This document shows positions 1 through 5,497 of a stretch of DNA of 5,497 nucleotides, in pieces. Every line of letters begins with the position of its first letter. Position 1 is the stretch's first letter. The notes beneath the pieces were generated by a model that was not told where the DNA came from, made no database searches, and was given only the letters and a program-made list of their open reading frames with translations. Position numbers and translations under genes: made by a program. Source of the stretch: Phytoactinopolyspora endophytica (GTDB lineage Bacteria > Actinomycetota > Actinomycetes > Jiangellales > Jiangellaceae); the NCBI RefSeq assembly GCF_004138495.1, contig NZ_ML142856.1, positions 257,743 through 263,239 of the forward strand, written 5' to 3'.

Positions 1-53
1 CATCTCCCGCGCCATCTGGCTCCGCGACGCAGCCGCTGATCATCAACGGTTAG

Positions 54-134
54 CCGCACTATCACTGGGCCCAGGGCGCGTTCGAGGCCACCGTACCCTT
101 CAACGTGCGCCTGGATCTCAACCAGCTGCGGTAG
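54..134 (+). pseudogene. Possible C-terminal remnant of a plus-strand protein (Uma2-like tail?)
   Basis: Read on the plus strand, this stretch encodes a 26-residue tail (PHYHWAQGAFEATVPFNVRL, then DLNQLR) ending at a TAG. The pattern of alternating hydrophobic residues after a Pro-Phe pair resembles the last strand of Uma2-family (DUF820, PD-(D/E)XK-like) proteins. That resemblance is from memory and weak. The same frame has a TAG at 51-53, and no start codon lies between the two stops. The piece is therefore either a decayed remnant or the end of a gene whose frame was shifted just upstream. It would converge on the ATPase gene that ends at 167. It could also be chance coding in GC-rich DNA. 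The rest of bases 1-166 shows nothing I can support. Confidence 0.22.
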
Positions 135-166
135 CCGTGTCCTGCCGTGTGGCTTGAGCCGACGAG

Positions 167-1633
167 TCACTCGCCTCGGTAGAGGCGGCTCACATCGACG
201 AGCTGGACGGACTCGTCCGAGACCGCACGACGACGGAGCTCATCCGTGAAGCCGTTGCCGCCGAAGCAGAGTAACCGGACGGCGTCGACAGCCTCGGCTC
301 GCGTGCGCAGCAGGTCCCGGATGTGCTCGAGCCGTCGCACATGTTCAACGCCCATGACCTCATGCCATTTGGCTTCTCCGATCGCCAGCAACACCTCGCC
401 TCCTTCGCTGTTCCGACCGAACGCGGCGACGTCCACCTCGTGACTCGATCGTGCCGGCGGATCGTTGACGGTGCCACTGGCCACGCGAGTGACGAATCCT
501 CCACACGTCTCCGGTGACGCATGCCAGCGAACCCATTCGCGGCACAACCGTTCGAAGTGCGGTCCGACGACTCTGGCCAGGAAGACGCGCTTGGCACGTT
601 CCCACATCGCCGGAGCACGGCTCGGCCGTTCGAGGTCACCCCATACAGGCCGCATGACCGCGTGGTAGAAGGTGATCAGAGGCTCCGCGATACGATACGT
701 CGAGCGATTCCTGCGGAAGGCGTCGAGCTCGTGAGTCACCATGCCGATGTCCTCGAGCACTCCCAAGGGATGTGCGAGATCCGTGGATCGCCTGGCCAGA
801 TAGTTGGCGATCCCGCCTCGTGTGGCGTTGCCGTCCGCGATAGCGCCCAACACCGAGTGATACAGGGCCGTATCTCGAAGATCGGGCTCTTCAGCCAGAA
901 GATAGCGGGCTTCACGGAACAGCGGCCGCGCCGGATTCAGCACCGCGCGAACGACCCACGAGTCAAAGTCTTCCGGTCCGGCAGGCACGTCGTCTTGAAC
1001 GAACTCTCTCCGGTAAGCAGGAGTGCCACCGACGATTGCGTTCGTCAGCACAGCCGTGTGCGCGTCGTCGATTCCCCAGAACTGAGCGGCTAGCCGGAAA
1101 TCCAGCGTGGGAACGACGAGCTCGAGCCCCGCGCGTCCACGCAACGGCGCGTTGCCGGCAAGCAGGCTCCCCATGAAGGATAGGGCTGACCCGCACAACA
1201 GAAGCCGAATCGGTGCGTTGCTCCGCTGCGCCGTCGGATCAAGGGCGCGCTGAATCACTGACGGCAGCGCTGGCGACGTTCTGGCCAGAAAGGGAAACTC
1301 GTCGATGACCGTCGTGGTCGGCCTGCCAGACTCGATCCTCATGAGCCGCGATATAGCCTCGTCCCAACCAGTGAACCGGAACGGTGTCGGCTCGCCGACG
1401 TAGGTCGCCAGCGCCACACCGAACTGGCGCAATGCGTCGGCCTCGGTCGTCTCAGTGGCCGTGAACATGAAGCCGTCAGTGGCATGTGCCAGCGCGTCGA
1501 GCAAGTACGTCTTGCCTTGTCTGCGACGTCCCGAGACAACACCAAGCGTGGCGCCGGGGCCCTCGTGCAGCGCAAACCGACTCAGTTCAGACCACTCAAA
1601 ATCGCGGTCGAACATCTCGGGTGGCTTGTCCAT
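167..1633 (-). CDS. Free-standing P-loop ATPase with C-terminal DUF234 domain (archaeal-type ATPase family, COG1672-like)
   Basis: This 488-residue protein has a Walker A motif SGRRRQGKT (residues 34-42), a Walker B motif TTVIDEF (107-113, Asp111/Glu112) and a sensor-like strand LLLCGS (144-149). The combination GRRxxGKT plus IDEF is typical of the 'archaeal ATPase' branch of STAND/AAA-like NTPases. A winged-helix-like middle (about 255-320, including GGIANYLARR and LEDIGMV) is followed by a DUF234 region (about 325-488). There, EVDV (399-402) and GEAKW (419-423) form the D...ExK arrangement of PD-(D/E)XK nuclease folds. No signal peptide or membrane segment is seen, so it should be cytosolic. 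The family's role is poorly known; DNA transactions or a link to mobile elements are suggested in general terms. The ATG at 1633 has an AGGTG Shine-Dalgarno 5 bases upstream. It uses codons such as AGA, TTT, TCT and GAA more freely than its neighbours, which hints at transfer. Confidence 0.9.
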   Translation of the reverse strand: MDKPPEMFDRDFEWSELSRFALHEGPGATLGVVSGRRRQGKTYLLDALAHATDGFMFTATETTEADALRQFGVALATYVGEPTPFRFTGWDEAISRLMRIESGRPTTTVIDEFPFLARTSPALPSVIQRALDPTAQRSNAPIRLLLCGSALSFMGSLLAGNAPLRGRAGLELVVPTLDFRLAAQFWGIDDAHTAVLTNAIVGGTPAYRREFVQDDVPAGPEDFDSWVVRAVLNPARPLFREARYLLAEEPDLRDTALYHSVLGAIADGNATRGGIANYLARRSTDLAHPLGVLEDIGMVTHELDAFRRNRSTYRIAEPLITFYHAVMRPVWGDLERPSRAPAMWERAKRVFLARVVGPHFERLCREWVRWHASPETCGGFVTRVASGTVNDPPARSSHEVDVAAFGRNSEGGEVLLAIGEAKWHEVMGVEHVRRLEHIRDLLRTRAEAVDAVRLLCFGGNGFTDELRRRAVSDESVQLVDVSRLYRGE

Positions 1634-1645
1634 AGTGACACCTAT

Positions 1646-1684
1646 CTTGTATAGCTGAGCTTATTATAACTACACCTATACAAG
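1646..1684. repeat. 9-base perfect inverted repeat around the ATPase promoter (candidate operator)
   Basis: CTTGTATAG at 1646-1654 is the exact reverse complement of CTATACAAG at 1676-1684, with 21 bases between. Arm centres are 30 bases apart, close to three helical turns. The arms bracket the TATAAT at 1663-1668. The octamer ACACCTAT also occurs twice in direct orientation, at 1638-1645 and 1672-1679, and a related TCACCTA lies at 1687-1693. This arrangement fits two half-sites for a dimeric regulator that would block RNA polymerase. The regulator is unknown; it could be the ATPase itself or a GntR-like protein elsewhere. A 21-base loop and the lack of a T-run argue against a terminator for the dehydratase gene. 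Confidence 0.5.
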
Positions 1685-1690
1685 TTTCAC
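1663..1690 (-). promoter_or_regulatory. Predicted housekeeping-type promoter of the ATPase gene
   Basis: On the minus strand a perfect TATAAT lies at 1663-1668, inside an intergenic island (1634-1690) of about 35% GC in otherwise GC-rich DNA. Sixteen bases upstream is GTGAAA (1685-1690), a 4-of-6 match to TTGACA. Transcription would start near 1655-1657, giving a leader of roughly 23 bases that includes the AGGTG ribosome site. The ATPase is therefore probably expressed separately from the dehydratase gene that ends at 1691. The -10 is strong evidence; the -35 is weak. Confidence 0.55.
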
Positions 1691-2830
1691 CTACCAGTTC
1701 GTGAAGGAACCATCAGCACGCCGATACCGGGGCGGCGCGCTGAGCTGGTCGGCCGCGGAATGCTTCCTCGCGTAGTCAAGATCGATCTGTACGCCCAGAC
1801 CGGGCAGGTCGGCGGGCCGCACTGATCCAGCCGAGACGACCGGGCCGGCCTGGACCAGAGGATCGTCATCCCAGCCGTGCGGCCGCAACTGCTCCTGCAC
1901 GCTCACGTTCGGCAGCGCGGTATTGAGATGCGCGGACGCGGCGGAACAGACCGGCCCGAGCGGATTGTGGGTCGCGATCCTGATGTGGTGTGCCTCAGCC
2001 ATCGCCGCGATCTTGCGTCCTTCGGTGATGCCCGTGTTAGCCAAGTCGACGCGTGCGTGGTCGATGAGGTCGCCCTCGAGCAGCGGCCGGAAGTCCCATT
2101 TGGTGGTGTACTGCTCACCGGCCGCCAGCGGCACCCCGGTGCGTTGCCGCAGCATCCGGTACGCCTCCGGGTCCTCCGAACGCAGCGGGTCCTCGATGAA
2201 GTACGGCCGGAGCGGCTCTGTCTCCCGGCAGAAATTCACCGCGTCCGGTGGGTCGAGCCGTGTGTGCACGTCCACCAGCAGCTCCACGTCGTCCCCGAGC
2301 GCGTCCCGCAGGCCGTGCATGACTGAGAGCGTGTCCCGCACGGCCTGCCGCGGTTCGAAGATCGGATCGGTCCGTCCATCGACGCTCAGCCGCAGGTGAG
2401 TCCAGCCGAGATCCAGCATCCGGTGAGCGTTGTCCACGTACTCCCCGACGTCCGCGCCCCCGATATGGACGTATGCCGGCACCTGGTCGCGACTCGGACC
2501 GCCGAGCAACTCGAACAACGGCACGCCCAGAGCCTTGCCGCGCAGATCCCACATCGCCATGTCGATCGCGGCGATCGCGGCGCCGACATCTCGGTCCGCA
2601 GGGAAGAACCCTCCCCGGTACATCAACTGCCACAGGTGCTCTATGCCGTTGGCGTCCTGCCCGACCACCAGATCTGCCAGATCGTGCAGCGCGCCTTGTA
2701 CGGTTCTCGGCCGGGAACGCATCCCGACCTCGCCGAGACCGTGCAGGCCTTCGTCGGTGTGCACCGCGACGAGGAGATAGGCACCGGCTCCGGCGGCCAC
2801 GGGCAAAGGCTCGATCTCTGTGATCTTCAT
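1691..2830 (-). CDS. Mandelate racemase/enolase-superfamily dehydratase, galactonate dehydratase-like
   Basis: This 379-residue protein should dehydrate an acid sugar to its 2-keto-3-deoxy form by Mg-dependent abstraction of the alpha proton. An N-terminal capping domain (about 1-115, with YRGGFF at 71-76 and AIDMAMWDLRGKALG at 88-102) precedes a TIM barrel. The metal ligands are Asp187 (VDVHTR), Glu213 (FIEDP) and Glu239 (AAGEQ). His189 and the Asp262/His288 pair match the catalytic His and Asp-His dyad of E. coli DgoD. The ATHNPLGP segment, the QEQ after it and the terminal Trp also resemble DgoD. The usual second-strand KxK motif reads LRLS (146-149), so no Lys is present there. Substrate is uncertain: galactonate is the best guess, with gluconate, mannonate or other aldonates possible. 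No sugar kinase, aldolase or transporter is visible nearby. The gene starts 33 bases after the sigma gene ends, with only a weak ribosome site (GAGAATGGGA), so it may be co-transcribed. Confidence 0.88.
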   Translation of the reverse strand: MKITEIEPLPVAAGAGAYLLVAVHTDEGLHGLGEVGMRSRPRTVQGALHDLADLVVGQDANGIEHLWQLMYRGGFFPADRDVGAAIAAIDMAMWDLRGKALGVPLFELLGGPSRDQVPAYVHIGGADVGEYVDNAHRMLDLGWTHLRLSVDGRTDPIFEPRQAVRDTLSVMHGLRDALGDDVELLVDVHTRLDPPDAVNFCRETEPLRPYFIEDPLRSEDPEAYRMLRQRTGVPLAAGEQYTTKWDFRPLLEGDLIDHARVDLANTGITEGRKIAAMAEAHHIRIATHNPLGPVCSAASAHLNTALPNVSVQEQLRPHGWDDDPLVQAGPVVSAGSVRPADLPGLGVQIDLDYARKHSAADQLSAPPRYRRADGSFTNW

Positions 2831-2863
2831 CGTCCCATTCTCGTATGCGCGGGCCTCATCGCA

Positions 2864-4123
2864 TCACGCGGGAGACTCCATCACGGCTGCCCGGCGGGAC
2901 AGGAATGCCCGTTCAGCGTCGTTGTCCGTGAGAGCCGCTGCCTCGCGGTACGCGGCTGCCGCGTCGGAGGTGCGACCGAGGCGACGGAAGAGGTCGGCTC
3001 GGGTAGCAGGCAGGCCGCGGTAACCCTTCAGCCGGGGATCCAGGCTCAGCCGATCCACATCGGCCAGGACGGCAGCCGGGCCCGCGACCATCGACCGTGC
3101 GGCAACCCTGGCCAGCTCCGTCACCGGTGACGGCTGCACCGCGAGCAGCATGTCGTACAGCGCGACGATCTGGGCCCAGTCGGTGTCGGCGTAGGAAGGC
3201 GCCTCAGAGTGCAGGGCCGCGATCGCCGCATGCAGTGCGTAGACGCCCGGCGTGCGATGAGCGGAACGCCGGATGGCGGCGTCGGCCAACTCGACGCCCT
3301 CGTTGATTACCTCGCGGTCCCACAGCGAGCGGTCTTGGTCCTCAAGGACGACGAGGCCACCACGCTCGTCGAGACGTGCCGCACCGCGCGCCTCGCCCAA
3401 CCGGATAGTGGCCAACAGTCCCAGCACCTCGGGCTCGTCCGGCATCAGCTCCCGCAGTGTCGACGCAAGATCGCGCGAGAGACGTACCAGCTCAGCTCTG
3501 TCGAGGCGGGCACCGCGTGAAGCCGTGTGTCCTTCCGTGAACAGCAGGGATACGACGCTGAGAACGGCCGGCAGCCGGTCCGGAAGCTCGTGGTCCTCGG
3601 GCACCCGGTACGGGATGCCAGAAGCCCGGATCTTCTTCTTCGCCCTGGTCAGCCTCGCCGCCATGGTGGACTCGCTGACCAGGAACACACGCGCGATGTC
3701 CGCGGTGTTCAGCCCGCACACCAGCCGCAGGGTCAACGGCACTCTCCCGGACATGGCGAGCGCGGGATGACAACACGTGAAGATCAAGCGGAGCCGCTCG
3801 TCGTGGATCGAGGTCGCCGGCTCCGGTCCATCGTCATCGGGAACGACCAGCAGCGGCAGCTTCCGTGCCAGGGTCTCCTCGCGGCGGACACCGTCCAACG
3901 CCTTCCGCTTGGCCACCGTCGTCAGCCACGCCACGGGGCTGTCCGGAACGCCGTGCCGTGGCCACGCGTCGAGCGCGGCCACGAATGCCTCTTGGGTCGC
4001 GTCCTCCGCGGCGTCGAAGTCGCGGGTGAGGCGCACCACCGAGCTGAGCACCCTGGCCCAAGCCCGGCGGTGCACATCGGCTAACGCAGCCGCGGCCTCA
4101 GTGCTCAGCCCGTCGTGTCCCAT
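2864..4123 (-). CDS. ECF42-type RNA polymerase sigma factor with long C-terminal extension
   Basis: This 419-residue sigma-70 family protein directs RNA polymerase to a small set of promoters. Region 2 spans about residues 16-83, with [18 protein letters not shown] at 37-54. Region 4 spans about 128-166, with a helix-turn-helix in [24 protein letters not shown] sigmas usually end there, near 190 residues. This one continues through a helical, TPR-like extension with family hallmarks: [10 protein letters not shown] (193-202, normally FNEGY), QDRSLWD (263-269), [11 protein letters not shown] (314-324), PSPV (331-334) and [10 protein letters not shown] (375-384). ECF42 members work without an anti-sigma factor and are encoded beside DGPF proteins, as here; the extension is reported to be needed for activity. 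I chose the ATG at 4123 because GAGGTG lies 8 bases upstream. A GTG at 4159 would add 12 residues. The start overlaps the DGPF gene by 19 bases, implying translational coupling. Confidence 0.92.
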   Translation of the reverse strand: MGHDGLSTEAAAALADVHRRAWARVLSSVVRLTRDFDAAEDATQEAFVAALDAWPRHGVPDSPVAWLTTVAKRKALDGVRREETLARKLPLLVVPDDDGPEPATSIHDERLRLIFTCCHPALAMSGRVPLTLRLVCGLNTADIARVFLVSESTMAARLTRAKKKIRASGIPYRVPEDHELPDRLPAVLSVVSLLFTEGHTASRGARLDRAELVRLSRDLASTLRELMPDEPEVLGLLATIRLGEARGAARLDERGGLVVLEDQDRSLWDREVINEGVELADAAIRRSAHRTPGVYALHAAIAALHSEAPSYADTDWAQIVALYDMLLAVQPSPVTELARVAARSMVAGPAAVLADVDRLSLDPRLKGYRGLPATRADLFRRLGRTSDAAAAYREAAALTDNDAERAFLSRRAAVMESPA

Positions 4124-4452
4124 ACCGGACGCACCTCGATGCCGGAGGCGATCGGGCACATCCTCGCGACCTCCAGCGCCTCGTCGAGATCCTTGACGTC
4201 GATCATGTAGTAGCCGGCAAGATTCTCCTTCAGCTCCACATACGGGCCGTCCGTCACCAAGACGTCGTCGCCGTCCGGGCGCAGGGTCGTCGCGGTTGTG
4301 GACGGGCGCAGAGCTTCGCCACTGAACTGTATGCCACGTTCTTGGAGGCGCTCGGCAAACGTCGTGTGCTCAGCGAGGACTGCGTCGAGCTCCCGCTTCG
4401 GCGCTGATTGCCAGTCTGTGTCCGGTTCGAAGAGCATGAGCATATACTTCAT
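4105..4452 (-). CDS. DGPF/YCII-domain protein, partner of the ECF42 sigma factor
   Basis: This 115-residue protein is a YCII-related, DGPF-type domain from end to end. It opens with the characteristic strand [10 protein letters not shown], has an FSGEALRP segment (43-50) and carries the signature [20 protein letters not shown] (67-86). The DGPF core reads DGPY here (68-71), a conservative Phe-to-Tyr change. No signal peptide or membrane segment is seen. Such proteins are dimeric alpha/beta barrels without a proven activity. They are typically encoded next to ECF42 sigma factors and are often their transcriptional targets. The ATG at 4452 is supported by GGAAGGGGAA, with AAGGGG ending 7 bases before it. 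A longer reading frame from 4518 would run through the predicted promoter, so I reject it. The 3' end overlaps the sigma factor start. Confidence 0.92.
   Translation of the reverse strand: MKYMLMLFEPDTDWQSAPKRELDAVLAEHTTFAERLQERGIQFSGEALRPSTTATTLRPDGDDVLVTDGPYVELKENLAGYYMIDVKDLDEALEVARMCPIASGIEVRPVWDTTG
4132..4137 (-). promoter_or_regulatory. Ribosome binding site that decides the sigma factor start
   Basis: GAGGTG on the minus strand lies inside the end of the DGPF gene, 8 bases ahead of the ATG at 4121-4123. It favours that ATG over the GTG at 4157-4159, which has no clear site of its own. Confidence 0.6.
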
Positions 4453-4490
4453 GGCCGTTCCCCTTCCGTGTGGGTGGTTTCTACACCCTT

Positions 4491-4517
4491 GACGGACGGG
4501 ACCACCAGGAATCGACA
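4491..4517 (-). promoter_or_regulatory. Predicted ECF42-dependent promoter of the DGPF-sigma operon
   Basis: On the minus strand TGTCGA (4512-4517) is followed after exactly 17 bases by CGTC (4491-4494). As I recall, the motif reported for ECF42 in Streptomyces venezuelae is TGTCGA at -35 and CGAC or CGTC at -10. A second CGTC at 4495-4498 would give a 13-base spacer, less likely for an ECF sigma. Transcription would begin near 4484, leaving a leader of about 30 bases that includes the strong ribosome site of the DGPF gene. This implies positive autoregulation of the operon. Confidence 0.6.
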
Positions 4518-4536
4518 ATACTCACGGATGAATTCC

Positions 4537-5175
4537 TCATCGACCGAGTTGCTGGTGGCCGCGGTGGCCGAACAGCGCCGACAGCCGCGCCCAGAAGGAT
4601 CGACGAGGATACCGGGCGTCTCGGCGAGGATAGCGGGCGACGACGGAACCTGAGGTCACCTGACCGCTCACGCGCAAGAGCGGAGCATCGGGACTCGGCC
4701 GTTCAGTGACCTTGTTGGACACGTTCCCACTGGTGCACGACACGTCGTCCATGTTCACGGACCATCCGTACGGGACGGTCAGCACCACTGACCCGGAGGT
4801 CACATCGACGTGTACGGCCACCTCTCGGTGCACACACTCCGCCTCGGTGAAGTCAAACCTGATCGTGCCTGAGCTGCACTCGGCCATGATCTGAGCGGGG
4901 ACGACCCAGTACCCGTCCTTCTTCAGCGTGCCACTCTTCGTCCGCAGTCTCAGCGGCCGCGCGTCGGACTGCGGGGCCCGGCCGAGATCTGCTGTCACGG
5001 TCGCCAGCTCCGCACGCGTCTTGGCCGCGTACGTCGCGGCCAAGCGGTCATCCAGTTCGGTCAGGTCGAGCTGCCCATCGGCGACCGCGGTGCGCAATAT
5101 CTCGGCCACCGCATCGCGGTCAGCATCGGCTGCGCGCGTCGCGGGCGACGACGACGATTCGTACGGATCCGCCAT
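4537..5175 (-). CDS. DUF1707 domain protein with LiaF-like beta-rich C-terminal region
   Basis: This 212-residue protein begins with a DUF1707 (SHOCT-like) helical domain at about residues 14-64. Its hallmarks are RAADADRDAVAEIL, GQLDLTELDDRL and a Tyr-Ala-Ala-Lys-Thr-Arg-Ala-Glu-Leu run. A beta-strand-rich part follows (about 75-180) with repeated SSGTI / TSGSVVLTVP / TSGSVVARYP turns. It resembles the C-terminal domain of LiaF-type or DUF2154 proteins, which sense or respond to cell-envelope stress; that link is an inference. The tail is strongly basic, with RYPRR twice and then RRSFWARLSALFGHR. This could form an amphipathic membrane-binding helix, but there is no true transmembrane segment. 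The ATG at 5175 lacks a strong ribosome site. It lies 10 bases after the stop of the upstream membrane protein gene, so translation may be coupled. Function is not known. Confidence 0.82.
   Translation of the reverse strand: MADPYESSSSPATRAADADRDAVAEILRTAVADGQLDLTELDDRLAATYAAKTRAELATVTADLGRAPQSDARPLRLRTKSGTLKKDGYWVVPAQIMAECSSGTIRFDFTEAECVHREVAVHVDVTSGSVVLTVPYGWSVNMDDVSCTSGNVSNKVTERPSPDAPLLRVSGQVTSGSVVARYPRRDARYPRRSFWARLSALFGHRGHQQLGR
4604..4645. repeat. Tandem 21-base duplication inside the DUF1707 gene
   Basis: CGAGGATACCGGGCG (4604-4618) recurs 21 bases later as CGAGGATAGCGGGCG (4625-4639), 14 of 15 bases identical; the last six bases of each unit have diverged. It is in frame on the minus strand and gives the doubled RYPRR in the basic tail (residues 181-185 and 188-192). 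It looks like a seven-codon slippage duplication. Confidence 0.6.
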
Positions 5176-5185
5176 AGCCGGGAGC

Positions 5186-5479
5186 CTAGTCGAGAATGAC
5201 CGAGGCGGTCATCAGCACGGCGGCGATCACCACGACGACGGCGAGCCCGGAGAGGAACGGGAACCGCTCGGACATCGGGACGGCACGTGGGAACCGCTTG
5301 CCCAGCTGCCGCGCCGTGACGGCCTGGGCTGTTTCCTGTGGTTTCACACCAAGCCACCGCACCAGCTGCCGCATGTCCTCCGGAGACCACTGCGGACTCT
5401 TCATCCGCAGAATCAACCGCTCACGGCGGTCGAGCAGCAGCAGGTTCCGGTTGGCCCGCGTCCCGGACGACGCCGACAC
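5186..5479 (-). CDS. Small protein with one C-terminal membrane segment (start may lie beyond the window)
   Basis: I do not recognise this family. From the GTG at 5479 it is 97 residues. Residues 1-70 are basic and soluble-looking, with helical stretches around NLLLLDRRERLILRMK and WSPEDMRQLVRWLGV. Residues 74-96 form a single hydrophobic segment (FPFLSGLAVVVVIAAVLMTA and on) with only Asp after it. Basic residues just ahead of the segment suggest the N-terminus stays in the cytosol, as in a tail-anchored protein. The GTG has no ribosome site and the frame stays open, without a stop, to the right edge. The real start may therefore be upstream of the window, or internal at Met26. The stop (TAG) is 10 bases before the DUF1707 gene, so the two probably share a transcript. 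Confidence 0.6.
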   Translation of the reverse strand: MSASSGTRANRNLLLLDRRERLILRMKSPQWSPEDMRQLVRWLGVKPQETAQAVTARQLGKRFPRAVPMSERFPFLSGLAVVVVIAAVLMTASVILD

Positions 5480-5497
5480 GCGGACACTGACAACGGT

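Noticed and set aside
172..187. Small hairpin CGCCTC-GGTA-GAGGCG as a terminator for the ATPase gene
   Set aside because: It is only 6 base pairs, lies within the last codons and is not followed by a T-run on the minus strand.
521..1093. Plus-strand open frame of 190 codons opposite the ATPase
   Set aside because: No domain or ribosome site is seen, and the opposite strand encodes a continuous ATPase with intact motifs.
2396..3130. Long plus-strand open frame of 244 codons
   Set aside because: It lies antisense to the dehydratase and sigma genes, both with clear family motifs. Its translation is rich in Arg, Gly and His with no recognisable domain, as expected of a GC-rich shadow.
3457..3500. 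Further TGTCGA sequences on the plus strand
   Set aside because: They lie inside the sigma gene on the opposite strand, with no plus-strand gene following, so they are unlikely to be promoters.
4472..4506. Short inverted repeats (GGGTG/CACCC and GGTGGT/ACCACC) in the gap before the DGPF gene
   Set aside because: Stems of 5-6 bases with no T-run are expected by chance in GC-rich DNA. They overlap the predicted promoter and do not make a convincing terminator.
4453..4518. Extension of the DGPF gene to an upstream start at 4518
   Set aside because: It would add 22 residues unlike the family, bypass the strong ribosome site before 4452 and place the predicted promoter inside coding sequence.

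Overview
The window looks like chromosomal DNA from a high-GC actinomycete. GC is high throughout, GTG/ATG starts occur, and gene types common in actinobacteria are present: a DUF1707 protein and an ECF42-type sigma factor paired with a DGPF/YCII protein. Species cannot be fixed from the sequence. All six convincing genes lie on the minus strand, so transcription runs from the right edge to the left.

Right part (about 4537-5497): a small protein with one C-terminal membrane segment, whose reading frame is still open at the right edge, lies 10 bases ahead of a DUF1707 protein with a beta-rich C-terminal domain. The two are probably co-transcribed. Neither has a known detailed function.

Centre (2864-4536): a DGPF/YCII-domain protein overlaps the start of an ECF42-type sigma factor with a long helical C-terminal extension. 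The 84-base gap ahead of the DGPF gene holds TGTCGA, 17 bases, then CGTC. This matches the ECF42 promoter motif as I recall it, so the pair probably controls its own transcription. Thirty-three bases after the sigma gene is a mandelate racemase/enolase-superfamily sugar-acid dehydratase closest to galactonate dehydratase (1691-2830). It may belong to the same transcript.

Left part (1-1690): a free-standing P-loop ATPase with a C-terminal DUF234 domain (167-1633) is preceded by a 57-base AT-rich island. The island carries a perfect TATAAT, a 9-base inverted repeat on either side of it, and direct repeats. It looks like a separately regulated promoter. The ATPase uses a more relaxed codon mix than its neighbours and may be an acquired gene. 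The first 166 bases hold only a short plus-strand tail that resembles the end of a protein but is broken by a stop.

No RNA gene, CRISPR array, insertion sequence or transposase was seen. The most testable observations are the predicted ECF42 autoregulatory promoter and the palindromic control region ahead of the ATPase. I do not see a clearly novel multi-gene system.
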